Positions 1-8,513 of a DNA stretch of 64,000 bases are shown in pieces (within the stretch, counting starts at the first letter, position 1; the number at the start of each line of letters is the position of its first letter). The stretch covers positions 62,001-126,000 of the forward strand of contig JAFVDX010000009.1 in NCBI GenBank assembly GCA_017478225.1, written 5' to 3'. Below the pieces are notes generated by a model. It ran no database searches, was not told the origin of the DNA, and saw nothing but the letters and a program-made list of their open reading frames with translations. The DNA is from Paludibacteraceae bacterium (GTDB taxonomy: Bacteria > Bacteroidota > Bacteroidia > Bacteroidales > Paludibacteraceae). The translations under genes and the position numbers were made by a program.

Positions 1-111
1 TACAGATACCGTGTCATGAGACTTGCCATAATAGGTGATAGCCGAGGCTAACACTACCATACTGATTACTATGGCACAACCAATAATCAGAGGTTTCCAA
101 AGATCTTTCAT
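1..111 (-). CDS. N-terminal fragment of a membrane-anchored protein (cut by window edge)
   Basis: Only the first 37 codons lie in the window; the rest runs off the left edge. The start is the ATG at 109-111. The visible part has a short basic-hydrophobic N-terminus followed by one strong hydrophobic segment (about residues 8-25), so it is a signal anchor or uncleaved signal peptide, and the stretch after it (KSHDTVSV) would be outside the cytoplasm. The pattern of an N-terminal helix followed by a T/V-rich beta strand resembles SIMPL/DUF541 proteins, but this is a weak guess from very little sequence. The gene is transcribed leftward, as are all genes up to 26.5 kb. Confidence 0.5.
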   Translation of the reverse strand, partial: MKDLWKPLIIGCAIVISMVVLASAITYYGKSHDTVSV

Positions 112-189
112 AATATTTTTAATTTATTATTAATTTCATACACCTTCCAGAGCGCAAAATTACTATATTTTTTGTATTTATACAATACA

Positions 190-2691
190 TCACATAGGAT
201 CTACATCAATTGTAATGCCTATGGCATTTGATGAACCAGACATATAAAATTTATCTATCGCCTCATTAAGCATGCGTTTAGCGTCAGTGTATGGCGCTCC
301 TGCCTCTATCTTGAGCAAAATCTCTCGAATATACAAATTCTGGACTTTACTTACATTGGGTTGCAGCACCCTTGACACCCTACGAGTAAACACCTCTGCC
401 AAATACCGTTGCAAGTGCAACGACTCAACATCTAACATCCTATAATCTCTACACTTGATTGTGAGTTTAATAAGCCGATAAAAAGGTGGGTATTTGAATT
501 GTTCTCGCTCACGGATCTGAGAGTTGTAAAATTGTTCGTAATCATGACGCTTCACATACTCGAACAACTTATTATCTATGTTGTTGGTTTGGACAAACAC
601 TTGCCCCTGTTCTCCCTTTCTTCCTGCTCTACCGCTCACTTGTTCCAACAACTGGTACGCATACTCATAACTACGAAAATCGGGCTGATTCATCAAATTG
701 TCGGAATTAAGCACGACCACAGTACTTACATTGGGAAAATCCAAGCCCTTACTTACCATCTGAGTTCCAATCAATATATCAGCATTACGCTCACCAAAAT
801 CAGATATGATCTGCTCATAATTATGTTTGCCTCGAGTAGTATCCTGATCCATACGCATTATTCTTGCATTGGCAAACAATAATTTGAACTCATCCTCTAC
901 CCTTTCTGTTCCAACCCCTATCTCAGATAAAGTTTTTTGCCCACATGCAGGACATTGCTCAGGGACGGCAATGGTATAACCACAATAATGACAACTCAAA
1001 ACTCCCAATCTTTTATGCAATGTCAAACTGACATCACAATTCGTACACTTAGGGATATATGCACATTGCTTACATTCCATATAGGGCGCATAACCTCGTC
1101 TGTTATGGAGAACTATTACTTGCTTTTGCTTATTTAATTCTGCATTTATTCTATCCACAACCGGATCGGCCAGATGCATTTGCATCTGCTTGCGACGATA
1201 ATGCTCCTTGGTATCTATACATTTGAGTTGAGGCATTTCAATATCTCCATGCCTCTGAAGCAAACTGACTAAACCATACTTACCAATTTGCGCGTTATAG
1301 TAAGTTTCTATAGCAGGCGTAGCCGTACCCAATAACACCTTGCAGTCATGTATTCCCGCTAATACTATGGCCGCATTACGGGCATTATACCTCGGAGACG
1401 GATCTTGCTGCTTATAACTCTGATCATGCTCCTCATCTACTATTATCAAGCCCAAGTCACTAAATGGTAAGAAAATTGACGACCTCACACCCAACACCAC
1501 CTTGTAGTGGTCATGTTGAAGTATCTTACTATATATATCTGCCCTCTCATAATCCGAAATACGAGAATGATATACACACAACAAATCGCCCAAAACCGCC
1601 CTTAATCTATCTGTTAATTGAGTCGTTAAGGCTATTTCCGGCACTAAATAAAGCACCTGCTGACCACGAGCAATTACTTCTTTTATAAGGTGAATATATA
1701 CCTCAGTCTTTCCACTACCGGTAACTCCATGAAGCAATACCACACGCTTCTTTTGCCATAACCCTACTATATCTTTATACGCCTTCTCTTGATATGTATT
1801 TAAGGCCTTGATTCTTTCAGTATTCAAGCCATAAATATCTTTTTCTTCTCTCTCTTCTTTTTGCTCGGTAATTACTAATATTCCTTTTTCTACAAGCGCC
1901 TTCAATGCTGCTGCATTGCCCTCTGACATATCTATCAGTGCTTTTTTCTTCACCTTTCCATTCTCATACAAAGAAATAAAATCAGACAACAATCGCTGCT
2001 GCTTAGGTGCTCTCTCAAGCGAATTAAACACCAAAACTAACAACTTTTCATTATCCCTATATTTCTCTGCCAATTCCACTATTTGCTCCTTGCGCTCTTT
2101 ATACTTTCTCTCCACTCGCTCTCCCATTCCAATTGCCCCCATCTGATACAGCCTGCTCAATTGAGGCATCACCGACTTTATGTCAAGCCGCTTGGACAAC
2201 TCTTCGATACTATGCTCCTTCATATCAGAAAGTATATCCAATATACGCTGCGCTGTAGTTGAGCCTTTTACCATAGTATTTGCATTAATGCCCATAATAG
2301 TGTCTTTAGTTGCATCTGTATAATGAAGTTTTGCAGGGGCAACATAATCCTCACGCAGATATACTATCGTTATACTCTCTAACTTCAGTGCAGAAGGCAA
2401 GGCTGCTTTCATCACATCACCTAAAGAACACATATAATACTCCGATATCCACTGCCATAACTTCAACTCTTGTGAATTAACTATCGGGGCTTCGTCTAAC
2501 TTACATAAAATCTCTTTTATATTAACTCCTTCAGACAACGGATTTTTATGTTCACATAGCACTATGGCAGACATCAATTTCTTCTTACCTATAGGTACAA
2601 GCACACGCATGCCATTCTCCAATCTTTCTGTTGAAGAATAAGTCAAAGCACCACCCTTCAAGGCTAAAGGAAGAATAACATCATAAAACAT
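190..2691 (-). CDS. priA: Primosomal protein N' (replication restart helicase PriA)
   Basis: PriA is a superfamily 2 3'-to-5' DNA helicase that recognises stalled forks and reloads the replisome. Seen in the 833-residue product: an N-terminal DNA-binding domain beginning MFYDVILPLAL, Walker A GVTGSGKTEVYI, the helicase motif II box VDEEHDQSYK, a zinc-binding region with CxxC pairs (CKQCAYIPKC, CTNC, CHYC, CPAC), and C-terminal helicase motifs ending in QVSGRAGR. The reading frame stays open upstream to 2757, but the family N-terminus matches the ATG at 2689-2691, so I start there. This leaves a 28 bp gap to the stop of the upstream gene (2720), and the two are probably co-transcribed from the promoter at 3511-3542. 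Confidence 0.97.
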   Translation of the reverse strand: MFYDVILPLALKGGALTYSSTERLENGMRVLVPIGKKKLMSAIVLCEHKNPLSEGVNIKEILCKLDEAPIVNSQELKLWQWISEYYMCSLGDVMKAALPSALKLESITIVYLREDYVAPAKLHYTDATKDTIMGINANTMVKGSTTAQRILDILSDMKEHSIEELSKRLDIKSVMPQLSRLYQMGAIGMGERVERKYKERKEQIVELAEKYRDNEKLLVLVFNSLERAPKQQRLLSDFISLYENGKVKKKALIDMSEGNAAALKALVEKGILVITEQKEEREEKDIYGLNTERIKALNTYQEKAYKDIVGLWQKKRVVLLHGVTGSGKTEVYIHLIKEVIARGQQVLYLVPEIALTTQLTDRLRAVLGDLLCVYHSRISDYERADIYSKILQHDHYKVVLGVRSSIFLPFSDLGLIIVDEEHDQSYKQQDPSPRYNARNAAIVLAGIHDCKVLLGTATPAIETYYNAQIGKYGLVSLLQRHGDIEMPQLKCIDTKEHYRRKQMQMHLADPVVDRINAELNKQKQVIVLHNRRGYAPYMECKQCAYIPKCTNCDVSLTLHKRLGVLSCHYCGYTIAVPEQCPACGQKTLSEIGVGTERVEDEFKLLFANARIMRMDQDTTRGKHNYEQIISDFGERNADILIGTQMVSKGLDFPNVSTVVVLNSDNLMNQPDFRSYEYAYQLLEQVSGRAGRKGEQGQVFVQTNNIDNKLFEYVKRHDYEQFYNSQIREREQFKYPPFYRLIKLTIKCRDYRMLDVESLHLQRYLAEVFTRRVSRVLQPNVSKVQNLYIREILLKIEAGAPYTDAKRMLNEAIDKFYMSGSSNAIGITIDVDPM

Positions 2692-2719
2692 AATAAACGA
2701 CAAGAAAAATAGGGGACTA

Positions 2720-3481
2720 TCAATTATTAAACTGAATAGTCGGAGATAGAGACTCACGCCTCTTTATTTCTTTATCTGTCTCCTGAGACAAACGCTTTTC
2801 ATTCGAACGATAATAATATATCAATCCATATTGTTGACAATTGCGCAACTTCTCATAAGGCAAACACATTTGGTAGTACTGCTCCACTTGATTCCAGATA
2901 TCCAAAATTATAGCATCAGCCTCACGCCTTAATGCCTCCAATACCTCATAATTTCTATTTGCATTAGTTTTGTGAAGTTGCTGAGTTATCTGCTGCTCCT
3001 TAAAAATATCATAATATACTCTTACTTTATTGATATTGGGACAATTTATAGCCAATCCACCTAATTTTATGCGCTCCATTTCACCCTCAATTATATTCTG
3101 CCCCCAAACCAACAAATCCTCCTCAGAAGATAAATCAGGCAAAATATGAGTGGTGGTATCTAACTTATATAACTCTTTGTGCTCCTTCTTAATATCACCA
3201 CGAATTACTGCCAAATTAAGTACTTGTATAAAATGACTGATATACAAACGGGCATTTTGAACATTATGTTTATACCGTTTGTTAGAAGAAACTTTACTTT
3301 GAAATGTTTGATGATATTGCTCAACTTGTGTTTCGTAAATACGCAAAAAGCGCTGAGCCTCATTAAAGGTTTTGTATGAGAGAACCTGTTCAGTAAAATC
3401 TGCTTCACTGGCACGCTGAACCGCTTGTTGCAAGGCGCGCAAACGAGCCTGGTCGGTATTTGGCAAACGACGATATGGCAT
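2720..3481 (-). CDS. Conserved hypothetical helical protein upstream of priA
   Basis: I do not recognise a named family. The 253-residue product has no signal peptide or membrane segment and is rich in charged and Gln residues. It reads as mostly alpha-helical, with possible coiled-coil stretches (about residues 10-70 and 170-205). The N-terminus begins MPYRRLPNTDQARLRAL. It starts at an ATG (3479-3481) just downstream of a well-formed Bacteroidetes promoter and is followed at 28 bp by priA, so it probably shares the priA transcript. The link to priA is positional only. I believe similar proteins exist in other Bacteroidales, but that is recollection and not shown by this sequence. Confidence 0.75.
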   Translation of the reverse strand: MPYRRLPNTDQARLRALQQAVQRASEADFTEQVLSYKTFNEAQRFLRIYETQVEQYHQTFQSKVSSNKRYKHNVQNARLYISHFIQVLNLAVIRGDIKKEHKELYKLDTTTHILPDLSSEEDLLVWGQNIIEGEMERIKLGGLAINCPNINKVRVYYDIFKEQQITQQLHKTNANRNYEVLEALRREADAIILDIWNQVEQYYQMCLPYEKLRNCQQYGLIYYYRSNEKRLSQETDKEIKRRESLSPTIQFNN

Positions 3482-3510
3482 ATTAATATATGGTTAGCAA
3501 TTTATTGCGG

Positions 3511-3542
3511 CAAAATTAGTATTTTCATTTTGATTATGCAAA
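3511..3542 (-). promoter_or_regulatory. Bacteroidetes-type promoter for the hypothetical-priA unit
   Basis: On the minus strand a -33 TTTG (CAAA at 3539-3542) is separated by exactly 20 bp from a -7 box TAATTTTG (seen as CAAAATTA at 3511-3518). This fits the Bacteroidetes consensus TTTG-N19-21-TAnnTTTG. It lies about 30 bp upstream of the start codon at 3481, in the 122 bp gap after uvrA. Confidence 0.7.
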
Positions 3543-3603
3543 TCATATTACTCATGATTTCCTAAAATCTTGAAATGTTCGATATAACATAGGGAAATAG
3601 ATG

Positions 3604-6471
3604 TTACTCTGCGAAATCATACATAGTATCTCCTCTGTTATTCTCCAACAATGCATCCATATTTCTTTTCAAATACTTCGCTGTATAACTATCATCACAT
3701 TGCAACAACTTATCGGGTGTTCCTTCAAATACGATATTGCCTCCATCAGTTCCTCCTTCTCGCCCTAAATCAATTACATGGTCGGCTGACATTATTATAG
3801 CAGGATTGTGCTCTATAACTATAATCGTATGTCCTTTGCTTATGAGTGCATTAAAAGCCTTTATAAGAACTGCCACATCCATGTAGTGCAGACCCGTTGT
3901 CGGTTCGTCAAAGACATATATCATCCGCTCCTTTGACTCGGTAGCCATAAAACTTGCTAACTTTACTCTCTGACTCTCTCCACCTGACAAAGTAGCACTT
4001 GATTGACCTAATTTAACATACCCTATTCCTACATCTTCCAAAGGTTTTAAACGACGAATAATTTTATTCACTATAGTCTGATATTGCTTAGGAGTGTCAT
4101 TTGAAAAGAACTCTATGGCATCGCTTACTGTCATATTCAAAATGTCATAGATATTCTTACCATTATATTCTACCTCTAACACATCCGGTTTGAACCGCTT
4201 TCCATGGCATTGTTCACATTCCAGCACCAAATCAGCCATAAACTGCATCTCAACCGTTACTGTACCCTCGCCCTTACACTCCTCACATCTACCACCGGTA
4301 GTATTGAAAGAAAAATAGGCAGCGGTATAACCCATTTGCTTGGATAGTTGCTGAGCCTCAAACAAATGGCGTATTTCGTCATAAGCCTTTATATAAGTAA
4401 CAGGATTACTTCGTGTAGAAGTGCCTATAGGATTCTGATCTACAAATTCTATGTCCGACACCAAAGACAGACTACCACTTAAAGCACCAAAATTACCCGT
4501 ACGCTCAGCCACACCACCATAGTATTTTTTCAATGCAGGATAGAGCACTCGACTCACTAAACTTGACTTGCCACTACCACTCACACCACTGACTACTGTC
4601 ATCACACCAAGCGGGAAACGGACTGTTAAGTTTTTCAAGTTGTTCTCCGTTACATTACTCAACTCAATATACTGATTCCATGGACGACGAAAACGAGGTA
4701 TTTGTATGCGTTTTCTGCCCATAAGGAAATCAATAGTATATGACTCGCCTTTATAATTATCAATATCCTTCAAGTTGCCGGCATACACTACTTTGCCTCC
4801 TAATGAGCCGGCACGAGGACCAATATCTATCAAATAATCTGCAGAACGAATTATATCCTCATCGTGTTCTACTACTACCACTGTGTTTCCTAAGTCTCTT
4901 AATTGCTTAAGCACCGATATCAATCTATCGGTATCTCTTGCATGCAAACCTATAGAGGGTTCATCTAACACATAAAGAGAGCCAACCAAACTACTTCCTA
5001 ATGATTTAGCCAAAGTTATGCGCTGACTCTCGCCGCCTGACAAAGTACTTGAAATACGGTTCAAAGTAAGATAAGAAAGACCTACTTGAGACAAAAAACG
5101 CAAGCGAGAAGTGATTTCGTCTATCAACTGCCCTGCTACTGCCTTGTCATAATCACTCAATTGCAATTCAGCAAACCATATCTCCAAATCACTCACCGAC
5201 ATCGACACCAACTCGCTTATGTTCTTTCCACCTATCAAGACATAATTTGCCTCTTTACGCAATCTGCCACCATTACATGCCGTACATAAAGTCTTACCCC
5301 TATATCTTGACAACAATACACGATATTGGATTTTCTGATATTGCTCTTTTTCAAGCATGTTAAAAAACTGATTTAGGCCATGAAAATACTCATTTCCTGT
5401 CCAAATAAGTTGTTTTTGCTCATCTGTCAACTGATAAAAAGGCTTATGTATAGGGAAATTAAATTTAGGAGCCGCCATAATCAATTCTTGTTGCCATAAC
5501 GACATCTTCTCCCCGCGCCAACATGCTATAGCCCCCTCATAGATGCTTTTACTCTTGTCAGGAACAACCAAATCAGCATCTATACCTATCACATTTCCAA
5601 ACCCATTGCATACAGGACAAGCACCAAGAGGATTGTTGAAATCGAACAGATATTCCGACGGCGACTGAAATACTATACCATCAGCCTCAAAATGAGTGGA
5701 AAAATCTTCTGACCATTCACCATCGAGCATATTCACAAGCAACCGACAATTACCCTTTCCCTCGAAAAAAGCCGTTTGAACCGAATCAGCAAATCTATTT
5801 GCTGTAGCCTGTTCTTTATCTACTACTATTCTGTCAATCAACAAAAAAACTTCGTGCAAATTGGCATTATTATACAACCCGGTTTTTTCGCGTATAGATT
5901 CCTGAATTTCTGCAATTCTTACTACTTTTCCTTTGTCATATATGCGAGTAAAACCCTGCTCTGTCCATATTGATAATTGGTCAACAAATGTTTTGCCAGC
6001 AAGTACTATTGGCGCAAGCAACATAACACGAGCATCCTTGGGCAATGACATCATATAATTAACTACATCCTGAACCTGATGCCGCTTGACCTCTTTACCT
6101 GATATTGGGGAAATAGTTTTACCTATTCGTGCATACAACAACTTCAAATAATCGTATATTTCGGTCTGAGTTCCAACTGTACTTCTCGGATTACGACTAC
6201 TTACCCTTTGCTCTATAGCAATAGCAGGCGGTATTCCACTAATAAAATCCACCTCCGGCTTACGCATTCGGGACAAAAACTGACGAGCATAGGAAGATAA
6301 ACTCTCTACATAACGACGCTGCCCCTCTGCATATAGAGTTTCAAATGCTAAAGAGGACTTGCCACTACCGGACAAACCGGTTATTACAACCAATTTATTT
6401 CGTGGTATATCTACATCTATACAACGCAAATTGTTAGTCCTCGCTCCTCTTATCTGAATCTGCTTCTCCAA
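3604..6471 (-). CDS. uvrA: Excinuclease ABC subunit A (UvrA), TTG start
   Basis: UvrA is the damage-recognition ATPase dimer of nucleotide excision repair and loads UvrB. The 955-residue product has two ABC ATPase halves: Walker A GLSGSGKSSLAF near residue 31 and GVSGSGKSSLVSRVL near residue 640, each with an LSGGESQR signature. Zinc-finger cysteines are visible (CPVCNGFGN, CTACNGG, CEECKGEG, CEQCHGKRF). The family N-terminus (EKQIQIRGARTNNL) begins at a TTG codon (6471-6469), and an in-frame TAA lies just upstream, so TTG is the only sensible start. Its first 38 bases overlap the end of the upstream glycosyltransferase gene, which suggests translational coupling. uvrC lies about 2 kb beyond the uvrA-GT unit, behind a terminator. 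Confidence 0.98.
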   Translation of the reverse strand: MEKQIQIRGARTNNLRCIDVDIPRNKLVVITGLSGSGKSSLAFETLYAEGQRRYVESLSSYARQFLSRMRKPEVDFISGIPPAIAIEQRVSSRNPRSTVGTQTEIYDYLKLLYARIGKTISPISGKEVKRHQVQDVVNYMMSLPKDARVMLLAPIVLAGKTFVDQLSIWTEQGFTRIYDKGKVVRIAEIQESIREKTGLYNNANLHEVFLLIDRIVVDKEQATANRFADSVQTAFFEGKGNCRLLVNMLDGEWSEDFSTHFEADGIVFQSPSEYLFDFNNPLGACPVCNGFGNVIGIDADLVVPDKSKSIYEGAIACWRGEKMSLWQQELIMAAPKFNFPIHKPFYQLTDEQKQLIWTGNEYFHGLNQFFNMLEKEQYQKIQYRVLLSRYRGKTLCTACNGGRLRKEANYVLIGGKNISELVSMSVSDLEIWFAELQLSDYDKAVAGQLIDEITSRLRFLSQVGLSYLTLNRISSTLSGGESQRITLAKSLGSSLVGSLYVLDEPSIGLHARDTDRLISVLKQLRDLGNTVVVVEHDEDIIRSADYLIDIGPRAGSLGGKVVYAGNLKDIDNYKGESYTIDFLMGRKRIQIPRFRRPWNQYIELSNVTENNLKNLTVRFPLGVMTVVSGVSGSGKSSLVSRVLYPALKKYYGGVAERTGNFGALSGSLSLVSDIEFVDQNPIGTSTRSNPVTYIKAYDEIRHLFEAQQLSKQMGYTAAYFSFNTTGGRCEECKGEGTVTVEMQFMADLVLECEQCHGKRFKPDVLEVEYNGKNIYDILNMTVSDAIEFFSNDTPKQYQTIVNKIIRRLKPLEDVGIGYVKLGQSSATLSGGESQRVKLASFMATESKERMIYVFDEPTTGLHYMDVAVLIKAFNALISKGHTIIVIEHNPAIIMSADHVIDLGREGGTDGGNIVFEGTPDKLLQCDDSYTAKYLKRNMDALLENNRGDTMYDFAE

Positions 6472-7276
6472 ACTGACTTAATGTTTTTATATTTATTTGT
6501 TTTCGCTCCTCATCAAAGAACCAACCCCATTTATTGAAATATTTTATCATATTATAAATATGGATAAAAAGCATTTTTACATTTCTATACGACTCTCTGT
6601 TGTGGTGATGAACTATAGTCACATCAGGATAATACAAAGTCTTATACATCTTATGTAGCCTACGAGTTAGGTCCAAATCCTCGGGATAAAGGAAAAAACG
6701 CTCATCAAAAAAACCAACCACCTCTAAAGCCGACATTCGCAATAGCATAAAGCAGCCGGATAAATACGGAATATTCATAATCTTATCATAGCCCGTATGA
6801 CGCAATTCAAACATATCCCTGCGCTTGGGGAAAAACACATTAGGAATAAACCTTCTTATAAATAAATCAAAAGGAGATGGCAACAACTTGCAAAGATACT
6901 GTAAACTACCATCAGGATACAAAACCTTAGGCATCATACTCGCCACCATCGAATCAGTATCCATATAATTCACCATATTCTCTATGCACCCTTCTGACAA
7001 TTCTATGTCGGAGTTGACAACCAAATGATATTTCACTCCATCTTTTACCGACTCACCAAGGGCGATGTTATGAGCCACACCATAACCCAAATTCTTTCCC
7101 GTGCGTATGTATTTTATCTTGTTATTATACTCAAATTTGCTTTCCTTAGGAGAATTATCAATCAGATATATAGTCTTTATAGCATCATACACACATAATT
7201 GCCGAAGCAAACTATTTAGTTGCTCCGTATTAGTGTTGTACAATACTATAGACACATTTATTTCAGACATACACAT
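6434..7276 (-). CDS. GT2-family glycosyltransferase (rhamnosyltransferase-like)
   Basis: This is a GT-A fold glycosyltransferase, probably adding a sugar to a lipid-linked surface glycan at the cytoplasmic membrane face. The 280-residue product has the GT2 N-terminal strand (VSIVLYNTNTEQLNSLLRQL), a nucleotide-sugar region with the metal-binding-type motif VVNSDIEL (about residues 85-92), and the acceptor-side motif FFLYPEDLDLTRRLHKMY typical of WbbL-like enzymes. There is no membrane segment. The start is the ATG at 7274-7276 or the one two codons later; both overlap the stop of the upstream GT4 gene. Its 3' end overlaps the start of uvrA. Donor and acceptor cannot be read from sequence. Confidence 0.9.
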   Translation of the reverse strand: MCMSEINVSIVLYNTNTEQLNSLLRQLCVYDAIKTIYLIDNSPKESKFEYNNKIKYIRTGKNLGYGVAHNIALGESVKDGVKYHLVVNSDIELSEGCIENMVNYMDTDSMVASMMPKVLYPDGSLQYLCKLLPSPFDLFIRRFIPNVFFPKRRDMFELRHTGYDKIMNIPYLSGCFMLLRMSALEVVGFFDERFFLYPEDLDLTRRLHKMYKTLYYPDVTIVHHHNRESYRNVKMLFIHIYNMIKYFNKWGWFFDEERKQINIKTLSQFGEADSDKRSED

Positions 7277-8378
7277 GTTTTAATTTTTGTATCTGATTGG
7301 GTAAGAAATTCTTGCATACCCACTCATGAGCGTTATTTGAGTATCTCTTGCGCAAATCCTCATCTCGCAATATCTTATTTATTGCCATCGCCAACTCTTT
7401 CTCATCAATCTTTTCGACCACCTCACCGGTAACTCCGTTCTGATTAACCCATGTTGTACCTGAATCATTTATCTTAAAAGACACAGCAGGCAACTTGCAA
7501 TACAATGCCTCCGCCAAGGCCACACCAAATGCCTCACGCCTGTCTATAGAAGGAAACACAAATACATCAGATGCATAAAAATAATACTTCATTATCTCAT
7601 TAGGCAAACGCCCCAAAAATACGACCCGATCAGGACAAGACTCAGACAAACGCTTCAGATGTTGAGTTTCCTGACCTGTTCCTGCGATAAGAACTATCGC
7701 CTCTTTATCAATATCATTTATTGCCCTTATTAAATAATCTACGCCTTTATACTCGACATGACGACCTATAAAAAACACTATTTTTTTACCCTTATATCGT
7801 TCCCTAATCTTTTCCACCTCTGCATCCTCACCATCATACAAATAAAACTTATTTTCATTTATAGTATTTGGTAACACTATCACCTTACTTTGATATTTCT
7901 TTAATGGAATAGAACCATTTACATACTGAGTACTCGTAGATATTATAACCTCAGCACGCTTAAGAATCAATTGCTCTATCGGCCTACAAAAATTATATAA
8001 AAATTTCTTCCCTAATATGTCAGCATGCCAATGAACAACCAATTTGGCACCATATAGATTACATAGCAAAAGATATATACATATCAAAGGATTGGGTAAA
8101 TGCAAATGCACATAATCTGGTTTGAATCGTTTAATTTCGCGCCTCAAATGCCTATAATAACTAAAAGATATCGGCTGAGAAGAAATAGATAAAGGTGTTG
8201 ATATACGCAATATCTCTATCCCATTGTCTAGAGTACGAATGGTACCACGCTCATGATTAAAACAAATTACTCGCTGCTCATAATCGTTACGCAACTCACT
8301 AACAATCGTATATACCACATCCTCTATTCCACCATAATACGGATGATAAAACTTACTTATATGTAAAATTTTTTTCAC
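7263..8378 (-). CDS. GT4-family glycosyltransferase
   Basis: A GT-B fold glycosyltransferase of 371 residues. The N-terminal half begins KKILHISKFYHPYYGGIEDVV, with the Gly-rich acceptor loop of GT4 enzymes. The C-terminal half has FFIGRHVEYKGVDYLIRA and the nucleotide-binding ExFGxxxAEAL motif (REAFGVALAEALYCKLP). No signal peptide is present. The start codon is GTG (8378-8376), with the typical MKKILHIS-like beginning. A -7 promoter box (TAATTTTG as CAAAATTA, 8402-8409) lies just upstream, but a good -33 element is not evident. It heads a three-gene unit GT4-GT2-uvrA with overlapping ends. It probably acts in surface polysaccharide or glycolipid synthesis; the sugar is unknown. Confidence 0.92.
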   Translation of the reverse strand: MKKILHISKFYHPYYGGIEDVVYTIVSELRNDYEQRVICFNHERGTIRTLDNGIEILRISTPLSISSQPISFSYYRHLRREIKRFKPDYVHLHLPNPLICIYLLLCNLYGAKLVVHWHADILGKKFLYNFCRPIEQLILKRAEVIISTSTQYVNGSIPLKKYQSKVIVLPNTINENKFYLYDGEDAEVEKIRERYKGKKIVFFIGRHVEYKGVDYLIRAINDIDKEAIVLIAGTGQETQHLKRLSESCPDRVVFLGRLPNEIMKYYFYASDVFVFPSIDRREAFGVALAEALYCKLPAVSFKINDSGTTWVNQNGVTGEVVEKIDEKELAMAINKILRDEDLRKRYSNNAHEWVCKNFLPNQIQKLKHVYV

Positions 8379-8434
8379 AGTATAGAATTTCTTAAAGTGT
8401 GCAAAATTAAGAAAATATATTTACAATGAAAAAC

Positions 8435-8478
8435 AAATAAAAGGATAATTTCTACAATAGAAAATTATCCTTTTATTT
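8435..8478 (-). terminator. Rho-independent terminator after uvrC
   Basis: A near-perfect inverted repeat with arms of about 19 bases (8435-8453 and 8459-8478) around a 5-base loop, containing the core AAAAGGATAATTT. On the minus strand it is followed by a T-rich run (ATTTGTTTTTC). It lies 36 bp past the uvrC stop and closes the long leftward operon. Confidence 0.85.
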
Positions 8479-8513
8479 AACCAATGATACGACTAAAATT
8501 AAATATTCAAATC

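Noticed and set aside
2692..2757. N-terminal extension of priA upstream of 2691
   Set aside because: The 22 extra residues are hydrophobic and unlike PriA, overlap the upstream gene, and the ATG at 2691 gives the family N-terminus.
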